Shown here piece by piece: positions 1 through 7,604 of a DNA stretch of 64,000 bases. The DNA is taken from positions 1 to 64,000 of the forward strand of contig CAZARU010000030.1 of NCBI GenBank assembly GCA_964487605.1, in the 5' to 3' direction. The translations under genes were made by a program, and so were the position numbers. The stretch comes from JAJDAH01 sp964487605. GTDB lineage: Bacteria > Myxococcota_A > Polyangia > Polyangiales > Polyangiaceae. Positions within the stretch are counted from its first letter, which is position 1; every line of letters begins with the position of its first letter. The notes beneath the pieces were generated by a model that made no database searches, had not been told where the DNA came from, and worked only from the letters and a program-made list of their open reading frames with translations.

Positions 1-51
1 CGCCGCCGCCGCCGGCCATGCCGCCGCCGCCGGCCATGCCGCCGCCGCCGC
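1..51. repeat. 18-base tandem repeat inside lipoprotein tail
   Basis: An 18-base unit containing GGCCATGCCGCCGCC is repeated in phase, with the CAT triplets at 17-19 and 35-37. On the minus strand it encodes Met-Ala-Gly-Gly-Gly-Gly repeats of the truncated lipoprotein. It is a low-complexity coding repeat and probably continues beyond the window. Confidence 0.7.
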
Positions 52-349
52 CCGCTCCGCCAGCACCACCCGCTCCCGACGTGCAGCCGCTCGTGTCGAA
101 CCCGCAGGTGGACGAGCACTTCAGGCTGCCCATCGGCTTCGCCATCATCGTCGCGCTCGAGCAGGTCTCGCCGCCGAGGTTCGTGCCGTCGCAGTCCTCC
201 GTGCCTTCCACCTTGCCGTTGCCGCAGGACGCGGAGTCGCTACCGGCGTCCGAAGCCGGCTTCTTCTTGTCACCGTCGTCATCGGAGCCACAGCCCACGA
301 CCGGGACGAGGATGAGAGCCATGTGAGCAGCAACGCGCTTGAGGGTCAT
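1..349 (-). CDS. Cys-rich lipoprotein, C-terminus cut by window edge
   Basis: Reading leftward from an ATG at 349, with an AGGAG Shine-Dalgarno just upstream, gives 116 codons running off the window. The N-terminus has a basic start, a short hydrophobic stretch and a VVGC lipobox (Cys about residue 20), so an exported lipoprotein is likely. A Lys/Asp-rich spacer follows, then a Cys motif of the form CGNGxVEGTExCD...GETC...KPMG...C. It closes with Gly/Ala repeats (MAGGGG) at the truncation. The Cys block is related to the myxobacterial Cys-rich repeat family (TIGR02232-like), as I know it. The lipoprotein at 22640-23125 has the same block and is a paralogue. Function unknown. Confidence 0.8.
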   Translation of the reverse strand, partial: MTLKRVAAHMALILVPVVGCGSDDDGDKKKPASDAGSDSASCGNGKVEGTEDCDGTNLGGETCSSATMMAKPMGSLKCSSTCGFDTSGCTSGAGGAGGAGGGGGMAGGGGMAGGGG

Positions 350-530
350 GAGGTCTCCTGGGAGGGAAAGGACTCGGAGTTCATAGCACGTCCGCCCCGG
401 CCGCCGAAATCCCTGGTTGAGCCACCGTAGGGGATACCCCGACGGCGCCCCCGAGCGGCCTGCCCGGGCCGGCCCCGGCCGGCGTCCCTGGCGCGGCGCA
501 GCCGAATTTTCGGGCCTTCGCGGCTCGCGG

Positions 531-552
531 TTCCGAACGAAGCTGTTCGGAA
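531..552. promoter_or_regulatory. Perfect 8-bp inverted repeat upstream of the membrane gene cluster
   Basis: TTCCGAAC (531-538) and GTTCGGAA (545-552) are exact reverse complements separated by six bases. The site lies 62 bases before the GTG chosen for the 615-3062 gene, in the 265-base gap between divergent genes (350-614). It could be an operator for a dimeric regulator or a 5' leader hairpin. I see no other clear signal in this gap. Confidence 0.45.
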
Positions 553-614
553 GGTGGGGCGCACCACGCCCCTGCCGTCCCAGGCGGGGCCAGAGTGGGC
601 TACAGGACTGCCCC

Positions 615-3062
615 GTGACCGAAGACCGGCCCCCGAGCGCCGCGGCCTACTTCGGGCTCGGCGCCATCACGTTGGCGACGCTCATGCACCAGATCCTGCT
701 CACCAGGATCTTCAGCGTCGCGATGTTTTACCACTTCGCGTTCATGGCGATCTCGATCGCCATGTTCGGCATGACGGTCGGCGCGATCGTCGTGTACCTG
801 CGCCCGGCCTACACCCGCGAGAGCGCCCCGCGCGATCTGGCGAACGCCTCGCTCGCCCAGGCGGTGAGCATCGTCGTCACCTTCATCGTCTTTCTGCAGA
901 TCCCGTTCATCGGCGACGCGAGCCTGAAGAACATCCTCCTCTTGACGGTGACGTACGCGGTCGTCTCGGTCCCGTTCGTGTTCAGTGGGATCACCGTCTC
1001 CATCGCCCTGACGAAGTTCCCTTCGCACGTGGGCAAGCTCTACGCGGCGGACCTGGTGGGTGCGTCGCTCGGCGGCATCGTGCTCATCGAGACCCTGGAG
1101 CTCACTGACGGCCCCACGGCGGTGCTCGTGGCGGCGGCCATCGCGGCCCTCGGTGCGGCGCTCTTCGGCGCCGCGGCGTCGTCCACGCTCGCGCGGCGCG
1201 GTGGCGCCGCCATGGGCCTGCTGGTCGTTGCGGCGCTCGCGCACACGTCGTTCGTCGAGAAGGGAACGCCCTGGCTCGACATCTCCGAAGCCCGGGGCGT
1301 CAAGCAGGAGGGCAATCACTACGTACGATGGAACTCCTTCTCCCGGGTGCACGTAGCAGGAAACCCGTGGATGAAGACGGAGCCGCTGGGATGGGGCCTC
1401 AGCAGCAAGACGGGCGCGAAGGACAAGCACGTTCGACAGCTCTTCATGGCCGTGGACGTGTGGGCCGCCACCGTCATTACGCAGTTTTCGGGGGATCTCC
1501 GCGAGGTCGCCTACCTGAAGGACGACGTCACGAACCTGGCGCACCACCTGCGCCCGGGGGCAAACGTCCTGGCCGTGGGCGTCGGAGGCGGGCGGGACGT
1601 GCTGTCCGCCCTCGTGTTCGATCAGGCGCACGTCACGGGCGTCGAGATCAACGAGAACGTCCTCCGAGCGTCGATGGACGTCTACGGCGCGTTCAGCGGC
1701 CACCTCGATCGGCACCCGAAGGTCACCATCGTGAACGACGAGGCTCGAAGCTTCATCGCTCGCTCGGCCGACCGCTACGACGTGATCGGGATCTCGCTGA
1801 TCGACACCTGGGCCGCGACGGCGGCAGGCGCCTTCGTTCTGTCGGAAAACGCCCTGTACACCGTCGAGGCGTGGCGAACGTTCCTCGGCCGCCTCACGCC
1901 GCGCGGTGTGCTCAGCGTGAGCCGCTGGTGGTTCCCCACGAACCCCGGCGAGACGTACCGCTGCGTCGCCATCGCGCGGGCCACCCTGGACGCCCTGGGC
2001 GCGAAGGACCCGCGCGCCCACGTCGTGGTGGCGATGTCGCCCATTTCGTCCGGGCTGCCGGGCGCCCTGGGCAACGGGGTGGCCAACGTGCTCGTCTCAC
2101 CGAGCCCGTTCGACCCCGTGGACCTGGCGGTGCTGGAGCGCGAGAGCGCGCGGCAGGGGTTCCAGCTCATCACGACGCCGAAGGCGACCACCGACGACGT
2201 CATCGCCGAGATCCTCGACCCCGGCACGAATCCGAGTGCGCTCTACGCGAACCACCCGATCGACATCTCCCCGCCGACGGATGACCGACCGTTCTTCTTC
2301 CAGATGCTCCGCATGAAGGACATCGTGAAGCCGAAGGGCGTGAGCGGCTTCGACCCCAACCACACGAACCTCGAGTCGATCCGCATCCTGGGGGTCCTGC
2401 TCGGCATCGCGTTCGTGCTCACGGCGCTCTGCGTCTTCGTACCGCTCGTCATCACGCGCCGCACCGTCTCCCTGGGCCGAGCCCGCCCGCTGATGGCGTT
2501 CTTCCTCTGCATCGGCCTCGGGTTCATGTTCATCGAGATTTCGCAGATGCAGCGGCTCATCGTGTTCCTGGGGCACCCCACGTACGCGCTCACGGTCGTG
2601 CTCTTCACGCTCCTGGTGGGCGCCGGAATGGGCAGCCTGCTCAGCGAACGCCTCGCTCGGGGCGACGAAGAGGGCCGCGCGAAGCTCCTGCTCGCCGCGC
2701 TGTTCGCCGTGCTGGTCGTCTTCGGGCTCCTCACGCCGTGGATCATCGATGCCTTCGTGGCCTCGACGAACGCGGTCCGCATCTCGGCCGCCGTGCTGCT
2801 GCTCCTGGCCATCGGCGTGTTCCTGGGCATGCCGTTCCCCCTGGGGATGAGCCTCGGCGCCAGCCGCTCGCCGTCGCTCACGCCGTGGCTCTGGGGCATC
2901 AACGGCGCGGCCTCCGTGCTGTGCTCCGTGCTGGCGACGGCCGTGGCGATGACGTGGGGCATCGCGGTGTCGTACTGGATGGGTGTGGCGTGCTACGCGG
3001 GAGCTCTCGGGGCGTTTCACTTCGCCCTGAAAGCGCCACGAGAAACCGCCGCGGTCGGCTGA
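615..3062 (+). CDS. Polytopic membrane protein with spermidine-synthase-like methyltransferase domain
   Basis: Predicted 815 residues from GTG 615. The open frame extends upstream to 417, but that stretch is Arg/Pro-rich and unlike a protein N-terminus. The layout is about six N-terminal membrane helices, a soluble Rossmann domain near residues 310-560 with SAM-binding motif GVGGGRDVL (about 321-329) and acidic VEIN, then about seven C-terminal helices. The soluble part ends in PPTDDRPFFF. The fold matches membrane-fused spermidine synthase-like proteins. The aminopropyltransferase loop, usually D-S/T-S/T-D-P, reads SLIDTWAAT here, so polyamine synthesis is doubtful. Its stop overlaps the next gene (TGATG). 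It is paralogous to the 7601-9946 gene. Confidence 0.8.
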   Translation: MTEDRPPSAAAYFGLGAITLATLMHQILLTRIFSVAMFYHFAFMAISIAMFGMTVGAIVVYLRPAYTRESAPRDLANASLAQAVSIVVTFIVFLQIPFIGDASLKNILLLTVTYAVVSVPFVFSGITVSIALTKFPSHVGKLYAADLVGASLGGIVLIETLELTDGPTAVLVAAAIAALGAALFGAAASSTLARRGGAAMGLLVVAALAHTSFVEKGTPWLDISEARGVKQEGNHYVRWNSFSRVHVAGNPWMKTEPLGWGLSSKTGAKDKHVRQLFMAVDVWAATVITQFSGDLREVAYLKDDVTNLAHHLRPGANVLAVGVGGGRDVLSALVFDQAHVTGVEINENVLRASMDVYGAFSGHLDRHPKVTIVNDEARSFIARSADRYDVIGISLIDTWAATAAGAFVLSENALYTVEAWRTFLGRLTPRGVLSVSRWWFPTNPGETYRCVAIARATLDALGAKDPRAHVVVAMSPISSGLPGALGNGVANVLVSPSPFDPVDLAVLERESARQGFQLITTPKATTDDVIAEILDPGTNPSALYANHPIDISPPTDDRPFFFQMLRMKDIVKPKGVSGFDPNHTNLESIRILGVLLGIAFVLTALCVFVPLVITRRTVSLGRARPLMAFFLCIGLGFMFIEISQMQRLIVFLGHPTYALTVVLFTLLVGAGMGSLLSERLARGDEEGRAKLLLAALFAVLVVFGLLTPWIIDAFVASTNAVRISAAVLLLLAIGVFLGMPFPLGMSLGASRSPSLTPWLWGINGAASVLCSVLATAVAMTWGIAVSYWMGVACYAGALGAFHFALKAPRETAAVG

Positions 3063-4273
3063 TGCCGCAGCGCGCGACGCTCGGGCACCGCGCGGGCGTC
3101 GCCCTCCTCGTCCTGTGGGCGGTGTGGTGGCTGCACGCGCTGGTCACGACGCGCCTCGCGTTCGCCGAGCACACGTGGCTCACGTTCCCCGTCCTCGGCT
3201 CGGACTTCTGGTCGCAGTCCGAGCTCGCGGCGCGCGCGTTCCTCGCGGGGCGTGATCCGTACGTCCACCAGGACGGCACGCATCTGGTCCATTACCCGCC
3301 CCTCGCCGTGCGGATGTTCCTCTGGGTGCACCCGTTCAGCACCGCCGCAGCCCTCCGGATCTGGATCGTGGTCGTCGCGGCGACGATCGTCGCCGGCACG
3401 GTCGTCGCCCACCGCACGCGGGAGCGGCTCGGTGCCGAGCCCATCCCGCTGGCCGCGGCGCTCGCCCTCGTCCTCTTCAGCTTCCCCGTCGTCTTCGAGA
3501 TGGAGCGTGGCAACTGCAACGTCATCGTCCTGGGCGCCATCCTGGCCGCGCTGCCGCTCCTCGCGTCACGGTCTGTCCGAGGCGACGTCGCCACGGGCGC
3601 CGTGCTCGCGATCACGCCCTGGGTGAAGGTGTTCCCCGGGCTCCTTGCGCTGGGCCTCTTCGCGCTGCGGCGCCCCCGGGCGCTCGTCGCGTTCGTCGTC
3701 GCCGCGGTCGCCATCGGTCTCGCGACGCCACGGGAGACGCTCTACTCGTTCGAGATCCTGGACCGGGCGATCCGCTTCGTCGAAGGAATGGCGCTGGCCG
3801 AGTCCCGGTACTGGCCGTGGACCCATTCGCTCTCGCTGGCGTTCACCGTGCTGGCGCGGGGAACACCGGCAGAGGTGGCGCCGGGGACGGTCGTCGCGCT
3901 CGCGCTCGTCGCGGCCGGCGCGCTGCCCGTGTGCCTGCGCGTCCTCGGGAGCGCCCATCGCGAACGACTGGCGTACCCGCTCCTGCTCTGGGTCGTGGGC
4001 GCGGCGTCGTTCGTCCCGGCCATCGCCAACGACTACAGCCTGATCTTCGTGCTCCTGGCGGGTGTGTGCACGGCGAGCCGTCGCGATCCGGAGTGGGTGC
4101 TCTGGGCGTTCGTCGCCGGAGCCGTGGCCTGGCAGCCGTTCGCGCTTCCGCTGCCCCCCATGCTCCTCCTGGCGCTGAAGGTTGCGGGAACCGCTGCCGT
4201 CGGCGGAAGCCTGGTGGCCCGCGCTGCGGCACCCACGCCGACGGAGCCTTCGCTCAGCCAGGAAGCGCCTTGA
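3062..4273 (+). CDS. GT87-type membrane glycosyltransferase (DUF2029-like)
   Basis: Predicted 403 residues; the ATG overlaps the upstream stop by one base, so translation is probably coupled. The protein has about ten hydrophobic helices. A short motif after the first helices reads DPYVHQDG...HYPPL (about residues 64-82), typical of the GT87/DUF2029 family of polyprenyl-phosphate-sugar-dependent mannosyltransferases. A later WVKVFPGL segment also fits the family. It presumably adds a sugar on the outer face of the inner membrane; donor and acceptor cannot be read. Its 3' end overlaps the convergent amidohydrolase gene by 20 bases. Confidence 0.7.
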   Translation: MPQRATLGHRAGVALLVLWAVWWLHALVTTRLAFAEHTWLTFPVLGSDFWSQSELAARAFLAGRDPYVHQDGTHLVHYPPLAVRMFLWVHPFSTAAALRIWIVVVAATIVAGTVVAHRTRERLGAEPIPLAAALALVLFSFPVVFEMERGNCNVIVLGAILAALPLLASRSVRGDVATGAVLAITPWVKVFPGLLALGLFALRRPRALVAFVVAAVAIGLATPRETLYSFEILDRAIRFVEGMALAESRYWPWTHSLSLAFTVLARGTPAEVAPGTVVALALVAAGALPVCLRVLGSAHRERLAYPLLLWVVGAASFVPAIANDYSLIFVLLAGVCTASRRDPEWVLWAFVAGAVAWQPFALPLPPMLLLALKVAGTAAVGGSLVARAAAPTPTEPSLSQEAP

Positions 4274-5879
4274 ACCGCTTCCACTGCTGAAGGCGCATGA
4301 ACTCTCGCCGCGTGCGCGGACCTCCCATCTCCTGGAATGCCCACCGCCGCGGACCGAACTCCGCGTCCATCCGCTTGCGGAGCTTCGTCAACTCGTCGCC
4401 GGCGACCTTGCACCGCACGGCCTCGACGTCGATGTTGTAGATCTTCGCCGCGTTGAGCCCGAGGATCTTGCGCTTCAGCTCGGGTGTCAGCGCGGGGTAA
4501 CCGTACATCGCCTGGAACTCGGGGGTGATCTCCGTCATCCGGAAGATCTCGATCTGCGGCTGCGGCGAGCCGAACCACGTGCACTCGCTGCCCCACACGA
4601 CGTTGTCCTCGCCGAGGTACGTCAGGAGCTTGCCGAGTACGTGCTGGCGCGAGGTCGCGTTGTTCATGACGCTCGCCCACACGGACCCGAGCTCCGCGAA
4701 CACGTTCTTTCCCTTGAGCCCGTTGTCGCGCACCTGGCGGCACAGCTCGTCGATGCCGTGCGGATCCGCCTCGTTGAAGGGGCCGCGATCTCGCCCGCCC
4801 TGGTCGTCGATGGCGGAGTGGTAGATGACGAAGTTGATCTGCGGCCACTTCGAGGCTGCCGCACCGACGTCGATGGGCCTGGCCGTCTCGGCCTCGAAGC
4901 TGGGCAGCACGAAGCCCTTGTGGATGCAGAGGAGCGGCGACTGCGGATAGACCATCGGATCGGAGCCCACCGGTGCCGAAGGGGTCAGGTCCACGACCTT
5001 CTGGAAGAACTTGTCGGCCACGACCTCTCGCCCCTGCGCCATGTTCAGCGCGTCGTCGAGCCACCACCCCGGAATGCCGCGGGTGGGCGGGCCCCACGGC
5101 GGGTAGCACTTCCAGCCGTGATTTCCGTAGGTGTTCTTGATGGCCTCCATGTGCGCCAGCTGCTTGTCGAGGTAGTCGTTCGGCGCGATCTGACAGTGCT
5201 GCACGACGCGCTGGCTGCCACCCGCCAGGGCGTTGATCTCGTCCCGCGAGATCACCATCGACTCGTTGCTGATGGGGCTGTTGCAGTAGGTGTTCGTGTC
5301 GCAGATCTCGGAGGGGAAGCCCGAGAGCACGGCGACGGTGGTCTCGCTCTCGAGGAACACCTTCTGCAGGTACGCGGCGTTGCCGATGTTCTTGGCGTCG
5401 CGGCCGAGGAAGTCGAGGAACGAGAGCGCGGGACCGGGCCAGGGCCGGTCGGGGTGGGACTCCCTCCAGTGCTCCTCGTCCTCGATGTGGTGCGTCTGCA
5501 GATCGAGGATGAACTCGTCACCGTTGCCGCCGACGAGCTCGAGCGCCAGCCCCTCGTCGCACGTGGCCTCCGGCGGCAGGCCGCCGGAGCCGCCCGAACC
5601 GCCCCCGTCGCCCTTCGAGTCGTCGCTGCAGGCGTTCAGGACGGCCATGGTCGTGACCATTCCCATGGCGCTCGCCACGAACTCGCGACGATCGATGCCG
5701 AGCCGGCGCGCGTTCTCGTCGCACTTGTCGAGAATGAGACGCCGTATCCGCAGCTCGCGTCCGGTGGGCTCGCGGAAGAACTCCCCGTTGGAGATGGCCC
5801 GGCCTATGGGAATCGGCGGCTCGTAGGGAAACTCGGGGTCCGTCTTCTTGCGCATCTTCAGCCAGGGGAAACGAGGCAT
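4254..5879 (-). CDS. Exported amidohydrolase-family lipoprotein
   Basis: Predicted 541 residues. After about 60 polar residues comes a twin-arginine-like DRREFVASAMGM stretch and a lipobox-like LNAC, then an Asp/Gly/Ser linker. This suggests Tat export with lipid anchoring, though the n-region is unusually long. The rest resembles TIM-barrel metal-dependent hydrolases (amidohydrolase_2 type): LDLQTHH near the start of the barrel, NFVIYHSAID, and WGSECTWFGSPQPQIEIFR near the end. In relatives I recall, the residue after WG[ST] is Asp; here it is Glu. Substrate unknown. It faces the GT87 gene tail to tail and is followed by a small cytochrome-like gene on the same strand. Confidence 0.75.
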   Translation of the reverse strand: MPRFPWLKMRKKTDPEFPYEPPIPIGRAISNGEFFREPTGRELRIRRLILDKCDENARRLGIDRREFVASAMGMVTTMAVLNACSDDSKGDGGGSGGSGGLPPEATCDEGLALELVGGNGDEFILDLQTHHIEDEEHWRESHPDRPWPGPALSFLDFLGRDAKNIGNAAYLQKVFLESETTVAVLSGFPSEICDTNTYCNSPISNESMVISRDEINALAGGSQRVVQHCQIAPNDYLDKQLAHMEAIKNTYGNHGWKCYPPWGPPTRGIPGWWLDDALNMAQGREVVADKFFQKVVDLTPSAPVGSDPMVYPQSPLLCIHKGFVLPSFEAETARPIDVGAAASKWPQINFVIYHSAIDDQGGRDRGPFNEADPHGIDELCRQVRDNGLKGKNVFAELGSVWASVMNNATSRQHVLGKLLTYLGEDNVVWGSECTWFGSPQPQIEIFRMTEITPEFQAMYGYPALTPELKRKILGLNAAKIYNIDVEAVRCKVAGDELTKLRKRMDAEFGPRRWAFQEMGGPRTRREFMRLQQWKRFKALPG

Positions 5880-5978
5880 GGGCGTCGACGTCCTTTCCCG
5901 CGGGCGCTCGGACCGGCGGCACGCGCGAAGCTACCACGAAGCGCGCTCCGTCCGTTCGGACGTCCGCGTCCCGATCTC

Positions 5979-6431
5979 CTAGGGCGAGGGAAGGCTCGCG
6001 ATCCAGGCGGTGACGCACTCGACCTGCTCCGGAAGCAGCTCCGCGCCGGTGAGCGGCATCCGCGGTCCGTCGCACCTGTCCGGGTTCGCCGTGAGCTTCT
6101 CCAGGAGGAAGCTGTCGGCAGGCGCGTCGGGAACGGCGTAGGGGATGTCCTCACATCCCGACGGCACGCCGACGAGGCGACTCGCGAGCCCGGGCGAGAC
6201 GAGGTCGAGGCCCGCGCCGGGTTCGGGTCCGTTCCAGTGGCACCCCAGCGCCGCGCACGTGTGAAGGAAGAGGTCGATGCCGCTGCACGTGGGTCCCTCG
6301 CTCCGATCCGGCAGCAGCGGATACGGATCGAAGTCCGGGGCAGCGTCGCGCGTCACGGTCTCCGGGGTGCTCGACGAGCACGCGGAAAGCGCCGAGAGCG
6401 CGATCGTCGAGGCGAGGACGGTCCGCCGCAC
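5979..6431 (-). CDS. Small cytochrome c-like lipoprotein with CX4CH motif
   Basis: Predicted 150 residues from GTG 6431, chosen because the signal peptide VRRTVLASTIALSALSAC begins there; an open frame runs further upstream to 6662. LSAC is a good lipobox. The mature part has CSGIDLFLHTCAALGCHWN, in which CAALGCH is a CX4CH variant of the haem c site, then LTANPDRCDGPRMPLTG and EQVECVTAWIASL. These fit the short planctomycete/myxobacterial cytochrome-like domain. Haem attachment is not certain because the spacing is not CX2CH. It is divergent from the acyltransferase at 6549. Confidence 0.65.
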   Translation of the reverse strand: MRRTVLASTIALSALSACSSSTPETVTRDAAPDFDPYPLLPDRSEGPTCSGIDLFLHTCAALGCHWNGPEPGAGLDLVSPGLASRLVGVPSGCEDIPYAVPDAPADSFLLEKLTANPDRCDGPRMPLTGAELLPEQVECVTAWIASLPSP

Positions 6432-6548
6432 GGGCCCCGAGCGTAGCGTCCGCGCCCGACGAGGACCATCGGAGAGAGCGCGCGGAAGGGGCGCCCCGCT
6501 GGGCACCCTGATACAAAGGGCCCGCCGCCCAGAAGCCCGTCGAGCTGC

Positions 6549-7604
6549 ATGACCTCCGCCCACGAGCACTTGCCCGTCATCGACCGCGTGAAGGGCGTCG
6601 CCATCCTGCTGGTCGTGGCCATCCACGCCAAGATCGGCGAAGGGAGCCTGGTTCACGAGCACGTCGTCAACCGAGCCGTCCCGATCTTCCTCTTCGTCTT
6701 CGGCATGATGAGTGAGATGTCGCTGGGCAGGGCGCGTGCCGGTGCCAGGACCTTCTCGTCCTGGTACGCGTCCCGTTTCCGTCGCCTGTTCGTGCCCATC
6801 TGGGCGGCAGGCGCGCTGTGGTGGCTCGCCGTGCTGGCCACCGGCAAGCCGCCCCTGCCCGTGGGGGCCGTCGAGGCCGCGCTGACCGCGCTCGGCTACT
6901 CACCCTGGATCGGGCCGAGCTGGTTCGTCACGCTCGTCCTGCAGCTCATCGTCCTGTTCCCGGCGCTCCACTGGGCCATGAACGAGGTCGGCCCATGGAT
7001 CATGCTGGCCGCCGCCGCGGCTGCGACCGCCTTCACCGCGTATCACACCCTGCAGATCGCGGACTTCGGTCTGCGCGTCATCGGCAGCAACGTTCCACCC
7101 CCGGGGTGGTTCTACGTGTGGATCTTCCCGCCGCGGTCGCTCTGGCTCGTCGTCGCCGGCATGGCCCTGGCGCGCTTGGTCGGGCCACGGCTCTCGCCCC
7201 GTGCCACGCTGGCCGCCATCGTGTCCGCCGCGCTCGTCGTGCCTGCGTGCCAGTTCGTACGCCCCGAGGAGTTCCTGGTCGGACCCCTGCGCGTCCTGGT
7301 GACGATGCACCTCTTCGACGTCCCCGTGGCGCTGGCCATCGTGGGCCTCGCCGCCAACGTGCCGATCCCAGGGCGCGCCGCGGCTCCCCTCGAGTGGTGC
7401 GGGCGCCATTCCTGGGGTCTGTACCTCGGGCACGTTTTCGTGTTCGAAGTCGCCCACATGCTCGGTGAGTTTCCGGAAGCCGGCCCCGGCTCGGGGCGCT
7501 GGCTCTACGGAGTGTTCCTGCTGGCGTCCGGGGCGGTCCTGGTCGCCGCCGGGAACCTCGCGCTGCGCGCGCGCGCCCTCGCCGGAACGGGGAAGGTCGC
7601 ATGA
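6549..7604 (+). CDS. Acyltransferase family 3 (OafA-like) membrane protein
   Basis: Predicted 351 residues with about ten membrane helices throughout. The N-terminal helix carries K15-X10-H26 (VKGVAILLVVAIHA), the R/K-X10-H signature of acyltransferase-3 proteins, which move acyl groups across the inner membrane onto sugars or lipids. The next hydrophobic segment (VPIFLFVFGMM) fits the family. Its ATG stop/start overlap (ATGA, 7601-7604) couples it to the second spermidine-synthase-like gene. In this context it probably modifies an envelope glycan or glycolipid; the acyl group cannot be told. Confidence 0.8.
   Translation: MTSAHEHLPVIDRVKGVAILLVVAIHAKIGEGSLVHEHVVNRAVPIFLFVFGMMSEMSLGRARAGARTFSSWYASRFRRLFVPIWAAGALWWLAVLATGKPPLPVGAVEAALTALGYSPWIGPSWFVTLVLQLIVLFPALHWAMNEVGPWIMLAAAAAATAFTAYHTLQIADFGLRVIGSNVPPPGWFYVWIFPPRSLWLVVAGMALARLVGPRLSPRATLAAIVSAALVVPACQFVRPEEFLVGPLRVLVTMHLFDVPVALAIVGLAANVPIPGRAAAPLEWCGRHSWGLYLGHVFVFEVAHMLGEFPEAGPGSGRWLYGVFLLASGAVLVAAGNLALRARALAGTGKVA

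Noticed and set aside
417..614. Possible N-terminal extension of the 615-3062 protein
   Set aside because: The extra 66 residues are Arg/Pro/Gly-rich and run through the inverted repeat at 531-552; no membrane or domain feature is present.
615..3062. Naming this gene spermidine synthase
   Set aside because: The fold is similar, but the catalytic Asp loop and overall membrane architecture differ; a polyamine function is not supported.
4182..6446. Long plus-strand open frame of 754 codons across the amidohydrolase gene
   Set aside because: It is antisense to the recognisable amidohydrolase and cytochrome-like genes, is rich in Arg, Glu, Leu and Val from codon-complement bias, and has no domain. 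Such shadow frames are common in high-GC DNA.
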